The notes under the pieces: model-generated
Seen by the model: the letters and a program-made list of their open reading frames with translations, nothing else
Told to the model about the DNA's origin: nothing
Database searches by the model: none
Translations under genes and position numbers: made by a program
Shown here: positions 35,428 to 44,576 of the stretch, piece by piece
Layout of the letters: each line of letters begins with the position of its first letter
Numbering within the stretch: the stretch's first letter is position 1
From: Maridesulfovibrio sp.
GTDB lineage: Bacteria > Desulfobacterota > Desulfovibrionia > Desulfovibrionales > Desulfovibrionaceae
Assembly (NCBI RefSeq): GCF_963666665.1
Contig: NZ_OY762999.1
Span: forward strand, 4,196,001-4,260,000
Length of the DNA: 64,000 nt
Reading direction: 5' to 3'

Positions 35428-36537
35428 ATGGAAAGACGCGAATTTTTGAAAATGGGTATTGTCGCCGGGGCCGCTGTTGCCGCATCCGCCATACCCGTAA
35501 TGACTGAGGCTTCCTACACTGAGTTTACAATAAATGAATGCATGAAACTGACTCCGCAGCAGATGGCTGAGAATTCCGGTGCAGTCATGGAGTCGTGGAA
35601 GTATATTCAGAAACAGGCCGGGAGCATCAAGAACCCCAAGCTGCGTAAAGCAGTGCAGGAAATTATAGCCAATCCTGCGCCTAAGCTCATAGGTGCTGTT
35701 TCAGGCCGCAAGAAGGAAGTCTACCGGGAGCTTGAAAAGAACGGCTGGCTTGAGGGTGTTTCATACGAGGCTTTTCTGCCTGAAAACGGTTCATCAAACA
35801 AAGCCAACCAGCCATTCTACACCGCTCCCGGAAGCGGATACTCCAGTCACCATAGCTATCCCGGCGGTCTTGCCACCCATACTGCCCTGAACGTTGAGAT
35901 GTCTTTGGCTCTCTACGACAATTACGAGAAAATATACGGTTTCAACCTTGACCGCGATGTGATTGTAGCAGCCCAGATCCTGCATGATCTGCATAAACCG
36001 TGGGTTTTCCAGTGGCAGAAAGACGGTTCCAGCCGTAATGAAAACAAGCTTGCGGGAACAGGTGAACACCATGTTCTCGGTGTTGCAGAATCCATTGTGC
36101 GCGGGCTTCCAGCGGAAGTCTGTGTTGCGCAGGCCTGTGCCCACAACCATCCCGGTTTTTCCAAGGACGAAGAAGGTCCGGTACGCTGGCTGAAGTCCGC
36201 AGCGATTATTGCTGATGTTGATCCGGTCAAGTACGGCCTGCTTGCTGCTGACGGCAAGACTCTTCCTTTGCAGCGCAGTATGGAAGCATTTGTCACCCAT
36301 CTCGGAGACCACGACTGGGTGCTGACTGTTCCCGCAGCTAAATGGCTTATCCCGGCCATGGAAGAAATCGCCATGCAGGATTACGGTATGAATAAGGCTG
36401 ATCTCAACTCAGCTAAGTTCCATGCTTTCCGCAACACGGTTTTCAGTCAGGCTACCATTATGAATCTTTACCATCTGCTGCAGAAGGACGGAAAGGAAGC
36501 ACTGCGCAAGCAGGTTCATGCTATCGTGAAGGCCTAG
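35428..36537 (+). CDS. Tat-exported HD-domain phosphohydrolase
   Basis: A 369-residue protein with a twin-arginine signal (RREFLKMG followed by IVAGAAVAASAIPV), pointing to folded export to the periplasm. The metal-binding HD motif is visible: H151 (GLATHTA), H186-D187 (ILHDLHKPW), then CAHNHPGF and a later Asp (IIADVDPVK). HD proteins are metal-dependent phosphohydrolases, normally cytoplasmic; the substrate here is unknown. CAAGGAG lies ahead of the ATG. It is a single gene ending at a strong terminator. Confidence 0.85.
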   Translation: MERREFLKMGIVAGAAVAASAIPVMTEASYTEFTINECMKLTPQQMAENSGAVMESWKYIQKQAGSIKNPKLRKAVQEIIANPAPKLIGAVSGRKKEVYRELEKNGWLEGVSYEAFLPENGSSNKANQPFYTAPGSGYSSHHSYPGGLATHTALNVEMSLALYDNYEKIYGFNLDRDVIVAAQILHDLHKPWVFQWQKDGSSRNENKLAGTGEHHVLGVAESIVRGLPAEVCVAQACAHNHPGFSKDEEGPVRWLKSAAIIADVDPVKYGLLAADGKTLPLQRSMEAFVTHLGDHDWVLTVPAAKWLIPAMEEIAMQDYGMNKADLNSAKFHAFRNTVFSQATIMNLYHLLQKDGKEALRKQVHAIVKA

Positions 36538-36560
36538 TTTTATAGCTATAAAGCTTAATA

Positions 36561-36598
36561 AAAAAGGCGGTTGTCGATAATCGACAACCGCCTTTTTT
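36561..36598. terminator. bidirectional terminator
   Basis: GGCGGTTGTCGAT/ATCGACAACCGCC with flanking A and T runs, between the convergent HD and TSCPD genes. Confidence 0.9.
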
Positions 36599-36617
36599 CG
36601 TGACACTGAAAATCGTC

Positions 36618-36929
36618 TTAACTTTCCATATATTCGTGCAGGGCCTTGCATAGCTGGTCAGCACAGGAAGTGTTTTTTTTGCCGCAGGTGATACCTTCAA
36701 GAGTCTCAATGATCTTGGGAATTTCCATGCCTTCCACAAGGGCGGATACAGCCTTGAGGTTACCGTCGCAACCGCCGGTGAAATTTACATAGGTAAGTTT
36801 GTCACCTTCCACTTTAAAGCGGATCAGTTTAGCACAGACGCCTTTAGGGGTGAAAACATGGGTGTCCGCAGGTGCTTCAACTCCGCCTAGGGGAGTGAAC
36901 ATGGTCGGTTGAAGTGAGATGTTTTCCAT
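36618..36929 (-). CDS. TSCPD-domain protein, 103 aa
   Basis: A short cytoplasmic protein of the TSCPD family (resembling TIGR03905), also found as the C-terminal extension of some ribonucleotide reductases. Conserved cysteines lie in GVCAKLIRFKV, FTGGCDGNLKAV, GITCGKKNTSCADQLCKAL, so metal binding is probable. Function unestablished. GAGGACGAA precedes the ATG. It is divergent from a radical SAM gene, 230 bases apart. Confidence 0.85.
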   Translation of the reverse strand: MENISLQPTMFTPLGGVEAPADTHVFTPKGVCAKLIRFKVEGDKLTYVNFTGGCDGNLKAVSALVEGMEIPKIIETLEGITCGKKNTSCADQLCKALHEYMES

Positions 36930-37160
36930 TTCGTCCTCTGAATTTGATTAAAGTCATATCCGCTGCAGGATGCTGCGGGTAAAGTTGAATTGATTGTGCT
37001 GAAGGTTTTTCATCATGAAAATACGGGTCAGGTCAAGGGGCTTTTGGGCGTGTCTTGCAGCCTTAATTTTGACTTTTGCGACTTATTATGGAATTTCTTA
37101 GCTTTGCTGTTTGGCAAAAAAAGAAAATTAAAATGAACTTAATATATGAGGGTGGGTGGC

Positions 37161-38510
37161 ATGTTGAAAAGAATTGCTGACGGTCCCGTTGAATTATTTC
37201 CTGCATCTTTTCGCAATTATCCTGCACAGCTTCAGGTGGAAGTAACCACTCGTTGCAATATGAACTGCTCCATGTGTGTAAAATATGCACCCGAAAGCGA
37301 TATTTCCGAAACGGATTTGAGTTTTGAAGATTTCAAGAAACTCGGACCGGCCTTAGAGCATTGCGCGAAGCTGGTCCTGAACGGCATCGGCGAGCCCTTG
37401 CTGCATCCTGATCTGGCGGCAATGGCCTCATTTGCCCGCGAACGCATGCCGGAGCATGGTTCTATCGGTTTCCAAACCAACGGGCTGCTATTCATTGAAC
37501 AACGGGCCCGGGAGCTGGTGGATGCCGGGGTGGACACTTTCTGTGTCTCCGTTGATTCACTGGATTCATCGGCAACAGAAGGGGAGTTGCACGGGCAGTC
37601 CAGTACAGACCGTCTGGCGCGCACATTTTCACTTTTGAATCAGGCCGCACAGGAAAGCGGGAAAAAGATCAGGCTGGGCGCGGAATTCGTGCTTATGGCC
37701 GATACATATAAGCAGTTGCCAGATGTTATCAGCTGGGCCGCCGGGCAGGGAGTGGAGTTCATTCTTTGCTCTCATGTTTTGGCCTACCATAAGTCTATGC
37801 AGGAACAATCCCTGTTCAATCCCAATACCCCCGCAGCGGTTGAAATTTTTGATAAATGGAAAAACATTGCCCGTGAACGCGGGCAGGATCTGCAGAATTA
37901 TTTTAATTTCGTCTGGACTCCAGGACGGAGCATGAAGCGGGAGCAGCTTTTCGATCTGATTCGTGAAATGCGTGCAGAAGCAGAAAGTCGTGATGTATGG
38001 ATTAATCTGCGCAGCCTTGCAGATTGGGATCAGCGCAATCAGACAGAAGATTATCGCAAGTTGAGGGAAATATATGCCTGTTCGGAAAAGTTAGCTGCAG
38101 AGCTTGGAGTGAAATTGCGTTTGCCGCCGCTTATGGCTGAAAACGAATTACGATGTTCATTTATTGAAGATGGAGTTTCGTTTATCACCTCAAAAGGTGA
38201 AGTCTCGCCTTGTCAGTTTCTCTGGCATAGTTGTACCTGTTTTCTGGACGGCAGTGAAAAACTGCTTCGTCAGAAACAATTCGGAAATATTGCTGACACT
38301 GATCTTGCTGAAATCTGGAGTTCTCTACCTTATAAGCTCTTTCGTGCCGAGGTCCTTGAATACGAATATCCTTACTGTTCCAACTGCCCCATGGTGCCAT
38401 GTGACGACATTATCGGACGCAGCAATGAGTTTGAGGTTGATTGTCTGGGAGTGGAAGTTCCGTGCGGACATTGTCCATGGGCCATGGGCGGATTGAAGTG
38501 CCTGATGTGA
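37161..38510 (+). CDS. radical SAM protein with C-terminal cysteine cluster
   Basis: About 449 residues. The N-terminal radical SAM motif is EVTTRCNMNCSMC (CxxxCxxC, [4Fe-4S]-SAM), followed by the GxGEP-type segment LNGIGEPLLHP and the usual barrel. The C-terminus is SPASM-like with many cysteines: SPCQFLWHSC, then YCSNCPMVPCDDI and CGHCPWAMGGLKC, likely holding auxiliary clusters. Such proteins often modify peptides or enzymes, but no precursor peptide gene is nearby. The start at 37161 follows GAGGGTGGGTGGC; the ATG at 37146 lacks a ribosome-binding site. Confidence 0.87.
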   Translation: MLKRIADGPVELFPASFRNYPAQLQVEVTTRCNMNCSMCVKYAPESDISETDLSFEDFKKLGPALEHCAKLVLNGIGEPLLHPDLAAMASFARERMPEHGSIGFQTNGLLFIEQRARELVDAGVDTFCVSVDSLDSSATEGELHGQSSTDRLARTFSLLNQAAQESGKKIRLGAEFVLMADTYKQLPDVISWAAGQGVEFILCSHVLAYHKSMQEQSLFNPNTPAAVEIFDKWKNIARERGQDLQNYFNFVWTPGRSMKREQLFDLIREMRAEAESRDVWINLRSLADWDQRNQTEDYRKLREIYACSEKLAAELGVKLRLPPLMAENELRCSFIEDGVSFITSKGEVSPCQFLWHSCTCFLDGSEKLLRQKQFGNIADTDLAEIWSSLPYKLFRAEVLEYEYPYCSNCPMVPCDDIIGRSNEFEVDCLGVEVPCGHCPWAMGGLKCLM

Positions 38511-38540
38511 TCGCTTTTTTTGAAAATGAACATTAAATGA

Positions 38541-38571
38541 AAAAGGCGGCTCGTGCGAGCCGCCTTTTTTT
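38541..38571. terminator. bidirectional terminator
   Basis: GGCGGCTCG/CGAGCCGCC with flanking A and T runs, between the convergent radical SAM and glpR genes. Confidence 0.9.
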
Positions 38572-39397
38572 ATTCTTCGGTTTCGGAATCACGTTCAGTT
38601 ACGTAGAGTTCCACTTCTTTACTTTTCATAAGGTCGCAGAAAACTTGCGGTGGACGCTTGTCGGTAAATATGGCGTCGATTTCAGCGAGATCGGCAATGC
38701 GGACCATGGCGTTACGGTTGAACTTGGTGTGGTCGGTAACCAGAAAGATGTTGCGGGCATTATTGATGATTTCGCGGGCCACGCGCACTTCGTGGTAATC
38801 GTAGTCGAGCAGGGTGCCGTCTTCATCTATGCCGGAAACACCGATAATACCGTAATCCACTTTGAATTGTTTGATGAATTCAACAGTGGCTTCACCGGTG
38901 ATACCCTTGTCGCGCTGGCGGACCATACCTCCGGCCACGATTACTTCGCAGTCGTTGTTGCTCATGGTTTGAGCAACGTTGAGGTTGTTGGTGATGATGC
39001 GTAGCGATTTGTGGTTGGAAAGGGCTTTGGCTACTTCCTCGGTGGTTGTTCCGATATTAATGAACATGGAAGCATGTTCAGGAATATGTTTGGCAACCAT
39101 TTCAGCTATGAGCCGTTTCTCTTGATGAAGGATATTTCTGCGTGCACTGTAATCAACATTTTCAACACTGGAAGCTCTGCCTGCTCCGCCATGAAAGCGT
39201 TGCAGAAGGTTGTTTTTACAGAGTTTGTTGATGTCACGTCTTATTGTCTGGGGAGTTACTTCAAAATGCTGTGCAAGGGACTCAATGGGAGTGAAGCCTC
39301 TTTCATTTACAATGTTAAAGATTTCCCGTTGTCTTTTGGATAATGATTCGAGGTTGAACTTCATGCCTTTTTGTTTTCTTTTTTGTCTTTCAGTCAA
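38570..39397 (-). CDS. glpR: DeoR-family repressor, GlpR-like
   Basis: DNA-binding repressor of glycerol genes that responds to glycerol-3-phosphate. The N-terminal DeoR helix-turn-helix reads IESLAQHFEVTPQTIRRDIN followed by LLQRFHGGAG. The C-terminal sugar-phosphate sensor domain has FINIGTTTEEVAKAL and VTDHTKFNR. Divergent glpD 590 bases away, with glpF and glpK beyond, fixes the role by context. I use the TTG at 39397 because AAGGAAGGAG precedes it by eight bases; the first ATG (39364) has AAGG only one base away. Confidence 0.88.
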   Translation of the reverse strand: MTERQKRKQKGMKFNLESLSKRQREIFNIVNERGFTPIESLAQHFEVTPQTIRRDINKLCKNNLLQRFHGGAGRASSVENVDYSARRNILHQEKRLIAEMVAKHIPEHASMFINIGTTTEEVAKALSNHKSLRIITNNLNVAQTMSNNDCEVIVAGGMVRQRDKGITGEATVEFIKQFKVDYGIIGVSGIDEDGTLLDYDYHEVRVAREIINNARNIFLVTDHTKFNRNAMVRIADLAEIDAIFTDKRPPQVFCDLMKSKEVELYVTERDSETEE

Positions 39398-39983
39398 AGC
39401 GACCGCTCCTTCCTTTCACCACCGAACAATTTTGCTTATATAATGAGAGACTTCGGTATTTTTTGGTTGTTTTTCTACCCAAAGGTATTCATTTCATGTA
39501 AAATGAAAATTGATCGTTAATAACATTTCTTTAGCAGTAGTCGCGCTCACAAGCAAGGTAAACCATTTCCTTTTTATTTTAGGTAAAGTTCTCTATTGAT
39601 CATTTTCTTTTTCCAAATGAAAAAAAGTGCTAAGTTAGAAGATTATAAAAGGTTTTGGTCGCTGAGAATGGGAAATTAATGCTTTTTTTGATTCGCTGAT
39701 CGAAAATCTATTTTTGGTCGTAAAGGCTGGTTTTTATTTTCTTTTTATACAAAAGTCTTGCAAAATGAAAATAAATTCTTGTCATATTGTTTTCAATATG
39801 TCACATTTTGTTCAAAAGCGAAACGGAAAGAGGTGGTTTAGAAATTTTCGGCGTTTCGTTTTGAAATTATGATGTGAGGGAGGAATCCGAACTTTCGAAA
39901 GGTTTTTAGCCTCGGTTTCGGGTTCGTATATTCATTACAATTTTTATCCACCGTTCGCGGTCGGTTTATAGAGTGGGTGTTGC
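39398..39983. promoter_or_regulatory. glpR-glpD intergenic region with GlpR-type half-sites
   Basis: About 590 AT-rich bases without a gene. ATGAAAA half-sites occur at 39503, 39617 and 39765. CGAAACG (39819-39826 region) and CGTTTCG (39850-39857 region) form an inverted pair closer to glpD. They resemble the palindromes at 33716-33782 and the TTCGTTTC repeat before glpF. The region presumably holds divergent promoters under GlpR control. Confidence 0.55.
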
Positions 39984-41546
39984 ATGAAACGTTCAGATTA
40001 TATTCAGCAGATGGAAGATAGCTCAAAAGTCTGGGATTTCATTATTATAGGTGGTGGTGCTACCGGTCTCGGTTCCGGTCTTGATGCTGCTGCCCGTGGT
40101 TATTCCGTTCTTCTTCTTGAGCAGGGCGATTTCGCCGAAGCTACTTCCAGCCGTAGTACCAAAATGGTTCACGGTGGTGTCAGATACCTTGCTCAGGGTA
40201 ATATTTCTCTGGTTATGGAAGCCCTGTACGAGCGTGGAATTCTCAAACAGAACGCTCCGCACATGTGCTACAACCAGAAATTCATCGTGCCCGACTATAA
40301 ATGGTGGGGTCTTCCTTACTACGGTATCGGTCTGAAATGTTATGACATGCTGGCCAGAAAATACAGCTTCGGTCCTTCCCAGATCTTTACTAAAGGTAAA
40401 GTAATGCAGGAAGTTCCCGGTGTTCTCGCTAAAGGTCTTAAAGGCGGCGTGACCTACCATGACGGTCAGTTCGACGATGCTCGTCTTGCTCTCACTCTCG
40501 CCCGCACCATGGCTGATATGGGCGGTTGCCCCATGAACCACACCAGGGTTACCAGCCTCGTTAAGAACTCCACCGGTTATGTCTGTGGTGTTCAGGCTGA
40601 AGATAAGCTTTCCGGCAAAACCTACGAGCTCAAAGCCAAGGCTGTGATCAACGCCACCGGTATTTTCACCGATGACGTTATGAACATGGATAACCCCGAG
40701 CATAAGAAACTGATCGCACCCAGCCAGGGTATTCATATCGTTATCGATCGTGAATTCCTCGGTGGCGAAACCGGTATCATGGTTCCCAAGACCGATGATG
40801 GCCGTGTAATTTTCTTCGTGCCCTGGCACGGCAAGGTTGTTGTGGGTACCACCGATACCGCTCTTGACGGTGTTTGCATGGAGCCCAAACCTCTTGAAGA
40901 GGAAATCAACTTCCTCGTTGAGCATTCTGCACGTTATCTTGCAAAGGCTCCTACCCGCGCTGATGTACGCAGTGTTTTCACCGGTATCCGTCCCCTTATC
41001 GCAGCAGGTGATTCCGAATCCACCTCCGCACTTTCAAGGGACCATTACCTGACTGTATCTCCCAATAAACTGCTGACTATCGCCGGTGGTAAATGGACAA
41101 CTTACAGACATATGGCTGAAGACTGCATTGATAACGCAATCCAGATGGGCGGCCTGCCTTTCCGTCCCTGCGTGACCAAGAATGTAAAGCTGCATGGCTA
41201 TACTGAAGAGTTTGATCACAACGATCATATGCATGTTTACGGTAGCGAAGCTGCTGAAATTATGGCTCTGGCTGAAGAATACCCCGAGCTCAATGCCCGC
41301 ATGCATGAAAGACTGCCTTACTCCTGGCTCGAAGTTGTCTGGGCTGCACGTCACGAATGGGCACATAACGTTGGTGATGCACTGGCTCGCAGGACCAGAG
41401 CGCTGATCATCGATGCTAAGGCTGCTAATGAAGTTGCGCCCAAAGCTGCTGAAATCATGGCTAAAGAGCTTGGTAAAGATGAAGCTTGGGTCAAAGAGCA
41501 GGTTGAACAGTTCCAGGAGCTGGCTAAGAACTACATTGTAGACTAA
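39984..41546 (+). CDS. glpD: glycerol-3-phosphate dehydrogenase, FAD-dependent
   Basis: Oxidises sn-glycerol-3-phosphate to dihydroxyacetone phosphate at the membrane and passes electrons to quinone. The 520 residues start with the FAD fold FIIIGGGATGLGSGLDAAAR and EQGDFAEATSSRSTKMVHGG, then the domain signature VVGTTDTALDG, and end with the DAO C-terminal domain (WAARHEWAHNVGDALARRTR). Length is normal. GTGGGTGTTGC precedes the ATG. Codon use is strongly biased, as in glpF and glpK, implying high expression. Confidence 0.95.
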   Translation: MKRSDYIQQMEDSSKVWDFIIIGGGATGLGSGLDAAARGYSVLLLEQGDFAEATSSRSTKMVHGGVRYLAQGNISLVMEALYERGILKQNAPHMCYNQKFIVPDYKWWGLPYYGIGLKCYDMLARKYSFGPSQIFTKGKVMQEVPGVLAKGLKGGVTYHDGQFDDARLALTLARTMADMGGCPMNHTRVTSLVKNSTGYVCGVQAEDKLSGKTYELKAKAVINATGIFTDDVMNMDNPEHKKLIAPSQGIHIVIDREFLGGETGIMVPKTDDGRVIFFVPWHGKVVVGTTDTALDGVCMEPKPLEEEINFLVEHSARYLAKAPTRADVRSVFTGIRPLIAAGDSESTSALSRDHYLTVSPNKLLTIAGGKWTTYRHMAEDCIDNAIQMGGLPFRPCVTKNVKLHGYTEEFDHNDHMHVYGSEAAEIMALAEEYPELNARMHERLPYSWLEVVWAARHEWAHNVGDALARRTRALIIDAKAANEVAPKAAEIMAKELGKDEAWVKEQVEQFQELAKNYIVD

Positions 41547-42204
41547 CATAATATATTGCGATTTCACGGTTCGGGTGTTGATGTATCCCTACTGCATCAA
41601 CACCCATCCGGACTATTGCATGAACATATTTCGCACTGTTTTTAGTGCACAATATTCTCCAAAGAACGATGGGGGGCTTCCCTACCCCCGTCACCACTTC
41701 CCTTTGCCGTCGGTCGCCTGGGCCGACGGCTTCTTTTTTTTCATTTAAGTGCAAAAAAATAGTGTGTCCATGTTGGAAATCGAGTATATTCCATCTCAAT
41801 TTCTTTACTCAGGTGTTCATTTAGTATGCATAAGTGCTTACATTGGATCGTTTGTGTTAACATGTGTGCGTCTTTTTCGTTTCAGGTAAAAGGGACGTAG
41901 ATGTTGTTGTGTTTCATAAAACCAGTGCTACTGGCGGGTAAGGAGGTGTTAGAAGAGAAAATATATTTCGGAAATAGATGTTGCAACTGTTTAATATCAA
42001 ACTATTTTTGCTAAACCGAAAGTCTAAAGTGAAAATTTCTTTTCGATTTTGAACATTATGGGGTTGATTTTTTGTTTGTTACAAAATAGTGTTAACTCAT
42101 AGGAAATGGAAAAAGCGTGAGATATATTCGAGCGCGAGGTGGTATTCGTTTCCGAAAAGAAACGAATTTGTGTTTTAACTGCTTTAAGAGATGTGGGAGT
42201 GATT
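41547..42204. promoter_or_regulatory. glpD-glpF intergenic region: terminator and operator-like sites
   Basis: About 660 bases without a gene. A terminator for glpD (GCCGTCGG/CCGACGGC, 41706-41741, then T-run) comes first. Downstream are half-sites TTTTCAT (41738-41744) and TTTTCGT (41874-41880). The perfect repeat ATTCGTTTC-CGAAAA-GAAACGAAT around 42146-42169 is the best GlpR operator for glpF, about 40 bases before its start. glpF therefore has its own promoter. A 38-codon frame at 41901 was not accepted. Confidence 0.6.
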
Positions 42205-42912
42205 ATGAGTCCTTTCTTAGGCGAAGTAATTGGTACTTTGATTCTTACCCTTTTCGGTTGCGGCGTAGTTGCCAACGTCCTTCTTGAAAAATCCAAAGGT
42301 CAGAACGGTGGTTGGATTGTCATCACCATGGGTTGGGGATTTGCAGTAACATTTGCAATCTACGTAGCCGGTAAATATTCCGGTGCACACATCAACCCTG
42401 CTGTTACCGTTGGTCTTGCTGCCGGTGGATATTTCCCTTGGGCACAGGTTCCCCTCTACATTGCCGGCCAGATGCTCGGCGCATTCCTCGGTGCAGTAAT
42501 CTGCTACCTTACTTACAAATGCCACTGGGAACCCACTCAGGATGCAGGCCTTAAACTGGCTGTATTCTCCACCGGTCCCGCTATTCCCTGCACCGCGGAA
42601 AACTTCCTCTGCGAATTTATCGGCACCTTCTTCCTGGTATTCATCATCCTTGGTATCGGTGCCAACGAATTCACTCAGGGTCTTAACCCCCTGATCGTAG
42701 GTTTCTTCATCGTATCCATCGGCCTCTCTCTTGGTGGCCCCACCGGTTACGCTATCAACCCTGCTCGTGACCTCGGTCCCCGTATTGCTCACGCTGTTCT
42801 TCCCATCCCGGGTAAAGGCAGCAGCGACTGGGGATACTCCTGGATTCCTGTTGTAGCCCCTCTCTGCGGCGGTGTTGCAGGTGCTCTGGTTTACAAAGCT
42901 CTTGTCGGCTAA
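42205..42912 (+). CDS. glpF: glycerol uptake facilitator (aquaglyceroporin)
   Basis: MIP-family channel of 235 residues for glycerol entry. Six helices and two pore half-helices are visible, with the NPA motifs HINPAVTVGL and GYAINPARDLGPR; the Asp after the second NPA-R is typical of glycerol facilitators as opposed to aquaporins. The start at 42205 (MSPFLGEVIGTLIL) has GGGAG five bases upstream; the frame extends further 5' without a ribosome-binding site. Glycerol kinase follows 85 bases downstream. Confidence 0.95.
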   Translation: MSPFLGEVIGTLILTLFGCGVVANVLLEKSKGQNGGWIVITMGWGFAVTFAIYVAGKYSGAHINPAVTVGLAAGGYFPWAQVPLYIAGQMLGAFLGAVICYLTYKCHWEPTQDAGLKLAVFSTGPAIPCTAENFLCEFIGTFFLVFIILGIGANEFTQGLNPLIVGFFIVSIGLSLGGPTGYAINPARDLGPRIAHAVLPIPGKGSSDWGYSWIPVVAPLCGGVAGALVYKALVG

Positions 42913-42948
42913 ATTTCACGATTGATAGATAGAACTTAAATGATAATA

Positions 42949-42972
42949 CGGGGTGAAGTTTTGCTTCACCCC
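42949..42972 (+). other. glpF-glpK intercistronic hairpin
   Basis: GGGGTGAAG/CTTCACCCC with a five-base loop lies between glpF and glpK. There is no T-run behind it, so it is more likely an mRNA-stabilising or processing hairpin than a terminator. Confidence 0.6.
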
Positions 42973-42997
42973 TAATTACCAAAAGGGGAAATTTAAA

Positions 42998-44485
42998 ATG
43001 GAAAAGAAATACGTACTTTCAATTGACCAGGGTACTACCAGCTCTCGCGCAATCATTTTCGACAAAGCTGGTCAGATCGTAAAAGTTACCCAGAAAGAAT
43101 TCACCCAGATTTTTCCCAATCCGGGTTGGGTTGAGCACGACGCTAGTGAAATCTGGTCTTCCGTTCAGTCCGTAGTTGCTGAAGCCCTCTCCGACGTTCC
43201 TGCTGCAGAAATCGCAGCTATCGGTATCACCAACCAGCGTGAAACCACTGTTGTTTGGGATAAGAACACCGGTAAGCCCGTATACAACGCAATCGTATGG
43301 CAGTCCCGCCAGACCATGGACATCTGCAACGATCTTAAAGCAAAAGGTCTTGATCCCGTTGTTCGTGAAAAAACCGGTCTGCTCATCGACGCATACTTCT
43401 CCGGTACCAAAGTAAAATGGATCCTCGACAACGTTGAAGGCGCCCGTGCAAAAGCAGAAGCCGGCGACCTTCTCTTCGGTACCATTGACACTTGGCTGGT
43501 TTGGAAGCTCACCGGCGGCGCAGTTCACGTAACTGACTACACCAACGCTTCCCGTACTCTCATGTACAACATCCACGAACTCAAGTGGGACGAAGAAATC
43601 CTCGAAGCTCTTAATGTTCCTGCTTCCATGCTTCCCGAAGTTCGTCCTTCCTCCGAAGTATACGGTAACACCCACAAAGATAAGTTCCAGGGCCTCGAAA
43701 TCCCCATCTCCGGTATGGCCGGTGACCAGCAGGCAGCTCTGTTCGGTCAGGCTTGCTTCGAAGAAGGTATGGCTAAGAACACCTACGGTACCGGTTGCTT
43801 CATGCTCATGAACACCGGTGAAAAAGCAGTTCCCTCCAAGAACGGCCTGCTGACCACCATCGCATGGGGTGTTGACGGTAAAGTTGAATACGCTCTTGAA
43901 GGTTCCATCTTCGTAGCAGGTTCCGCTGTTCAGTGGCTGCGCGACGGTATGAGAATGTTCCGCGACGCTAAAGATTCCGAACTCTACGCAACCCGCGTAC
44001 AGAGCTCCGAAGGCGTTTACATGGTTCCCGCATTTGTTGGTCTCGGTGCTCCTTACTGGGATTCCGAAGTTCGCGGTGCAATGTTCGGTCTGACCCGTGG
44101 TACCACCAAAGAACATTTTGTTCGTGCTACCCTTGAGTCCCTCTGCTACCAGACCAAAGATGTTCTCTCCGCAATGGAAGCTGACTCCGGTATCGAACTG
44201 GCAAGACTTCGCGTTGACGGCGGTGCAGTAGCTAACGACCTGTTGCTCCAGATCCAGTCCGATTTCCTCGGTGTTCCTGTTGAGCGTCCTCTGTGCATTG
44301 AAACCACCGCTCTCGGTGCTGCATACCTCGCAGGTCTGGCAGTTGGTTTCTGGGCAGACAAGAACGACATCAAAAAGAACTTCGGCATTGACCGTGAGTT
44401 CGATCCTAAAATGGAAGAAACCGAAGCTGCAAAGCTGTACGAAGGCTGGCAGAAAGCTGTTGAAGCTACCATGGTTTTCAAATAG
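42998..44485 (+). CDS. glpK: glycerol kinase
   Basis: Phosphorylates glycerol to sn-glycerol-3-phosphate, trapping the substrate let in by GlpF. The 495 residues carry the FGGY-kinase start VLSIDQGTTSSRAIIFD, ITNQRETTVVWDKNTGKP, the substrate loop WQSRQT, and GTGCFMLMNTGEKAV with the C-terminal LRVDGGAVANDLLLQ. AAGGGGAA lies ahead of the ATG at 42998, so the longer upstream frame is not used. Codon use is highly biased. It ends 40 bases before a terminator. Confidence 0.96.
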   Translation: MEKKYVLSIDQGTTSSRAIIFDKAGQIVKVTQKEFTQIFPNPGWVEHDASEIWSSVQSVVAEALSDVPAAEIAAIGITNQRETTVVWDKNTGKPVYNAIVWQSRQTMDICNDLKAKGLDPVVREKTGLLIDAYFSGTKVKWILDNVEGARAKAEAGDLLFGTIDTWLVWKLTGGAVHVTDYTNASRTLMYNIHELKWDEEILEALNVPASMLPEVRPSSEVYGNTHKDKFQGLEIPISGMAGDQQAALFGQACFEEGMAKNTYGTGCFMLMNTGEKAVPSKNGLLTTIAWGVDGKVEYALEGSIFVAGSAVQWLRDGMRMFRDAKDSELYATRVQSSEGVYMVPAFVGLGAPYWDSEVRGAMFGLTRGTTKEHFVRATLESLCYQTKDVLSAMEADSGIELARLRVDGGAVANDLLLQIQSDFLGVPVERPLCIETTALGAAYLAGLAVGFWADKNDIKKNFGIDREFDPKMEETEAAKLYEGWQKAVEATMVFK

Positions 44486-44526
44486 TAGAACATACGCAGC
44501 TTAACCGCTGTATCTCACTGTATATA

Positions 44527-44563
44527 AGAGGGGGCTCTGTGCAAACGGAGCCCCCTCTGCTTT
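44527..44563. terminator. bidirectional terminator
   Basis: AGAGGGGGCTC/GAGCCCCCTCT stem with ten-base loop, followed by GCTTTTG, between glpK and the convergent kinase gene. Confidence 0.85.
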
Positions 44564-44576
44564 TGATGTATGCTGC

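Noticed and set aside
41901..42017. 38-codon frame between glpD and glpF starting at the ATG near 41901
   Set aside because: Only a weak ribosome-binding site, no recognisable sequence, and located in a regulatory stretch.
42949..42972. glpF-glpK hairpin as a terminator
   Set aside because: There is no T-run after the stem, and glpK follows immediately; probably an mRNA processing or stability element.
43019..44116. Open frame of 365 codons on the minus strand
   Set aside because: Antisense to glpK, whose strong codon bias removes stops on the other strand.
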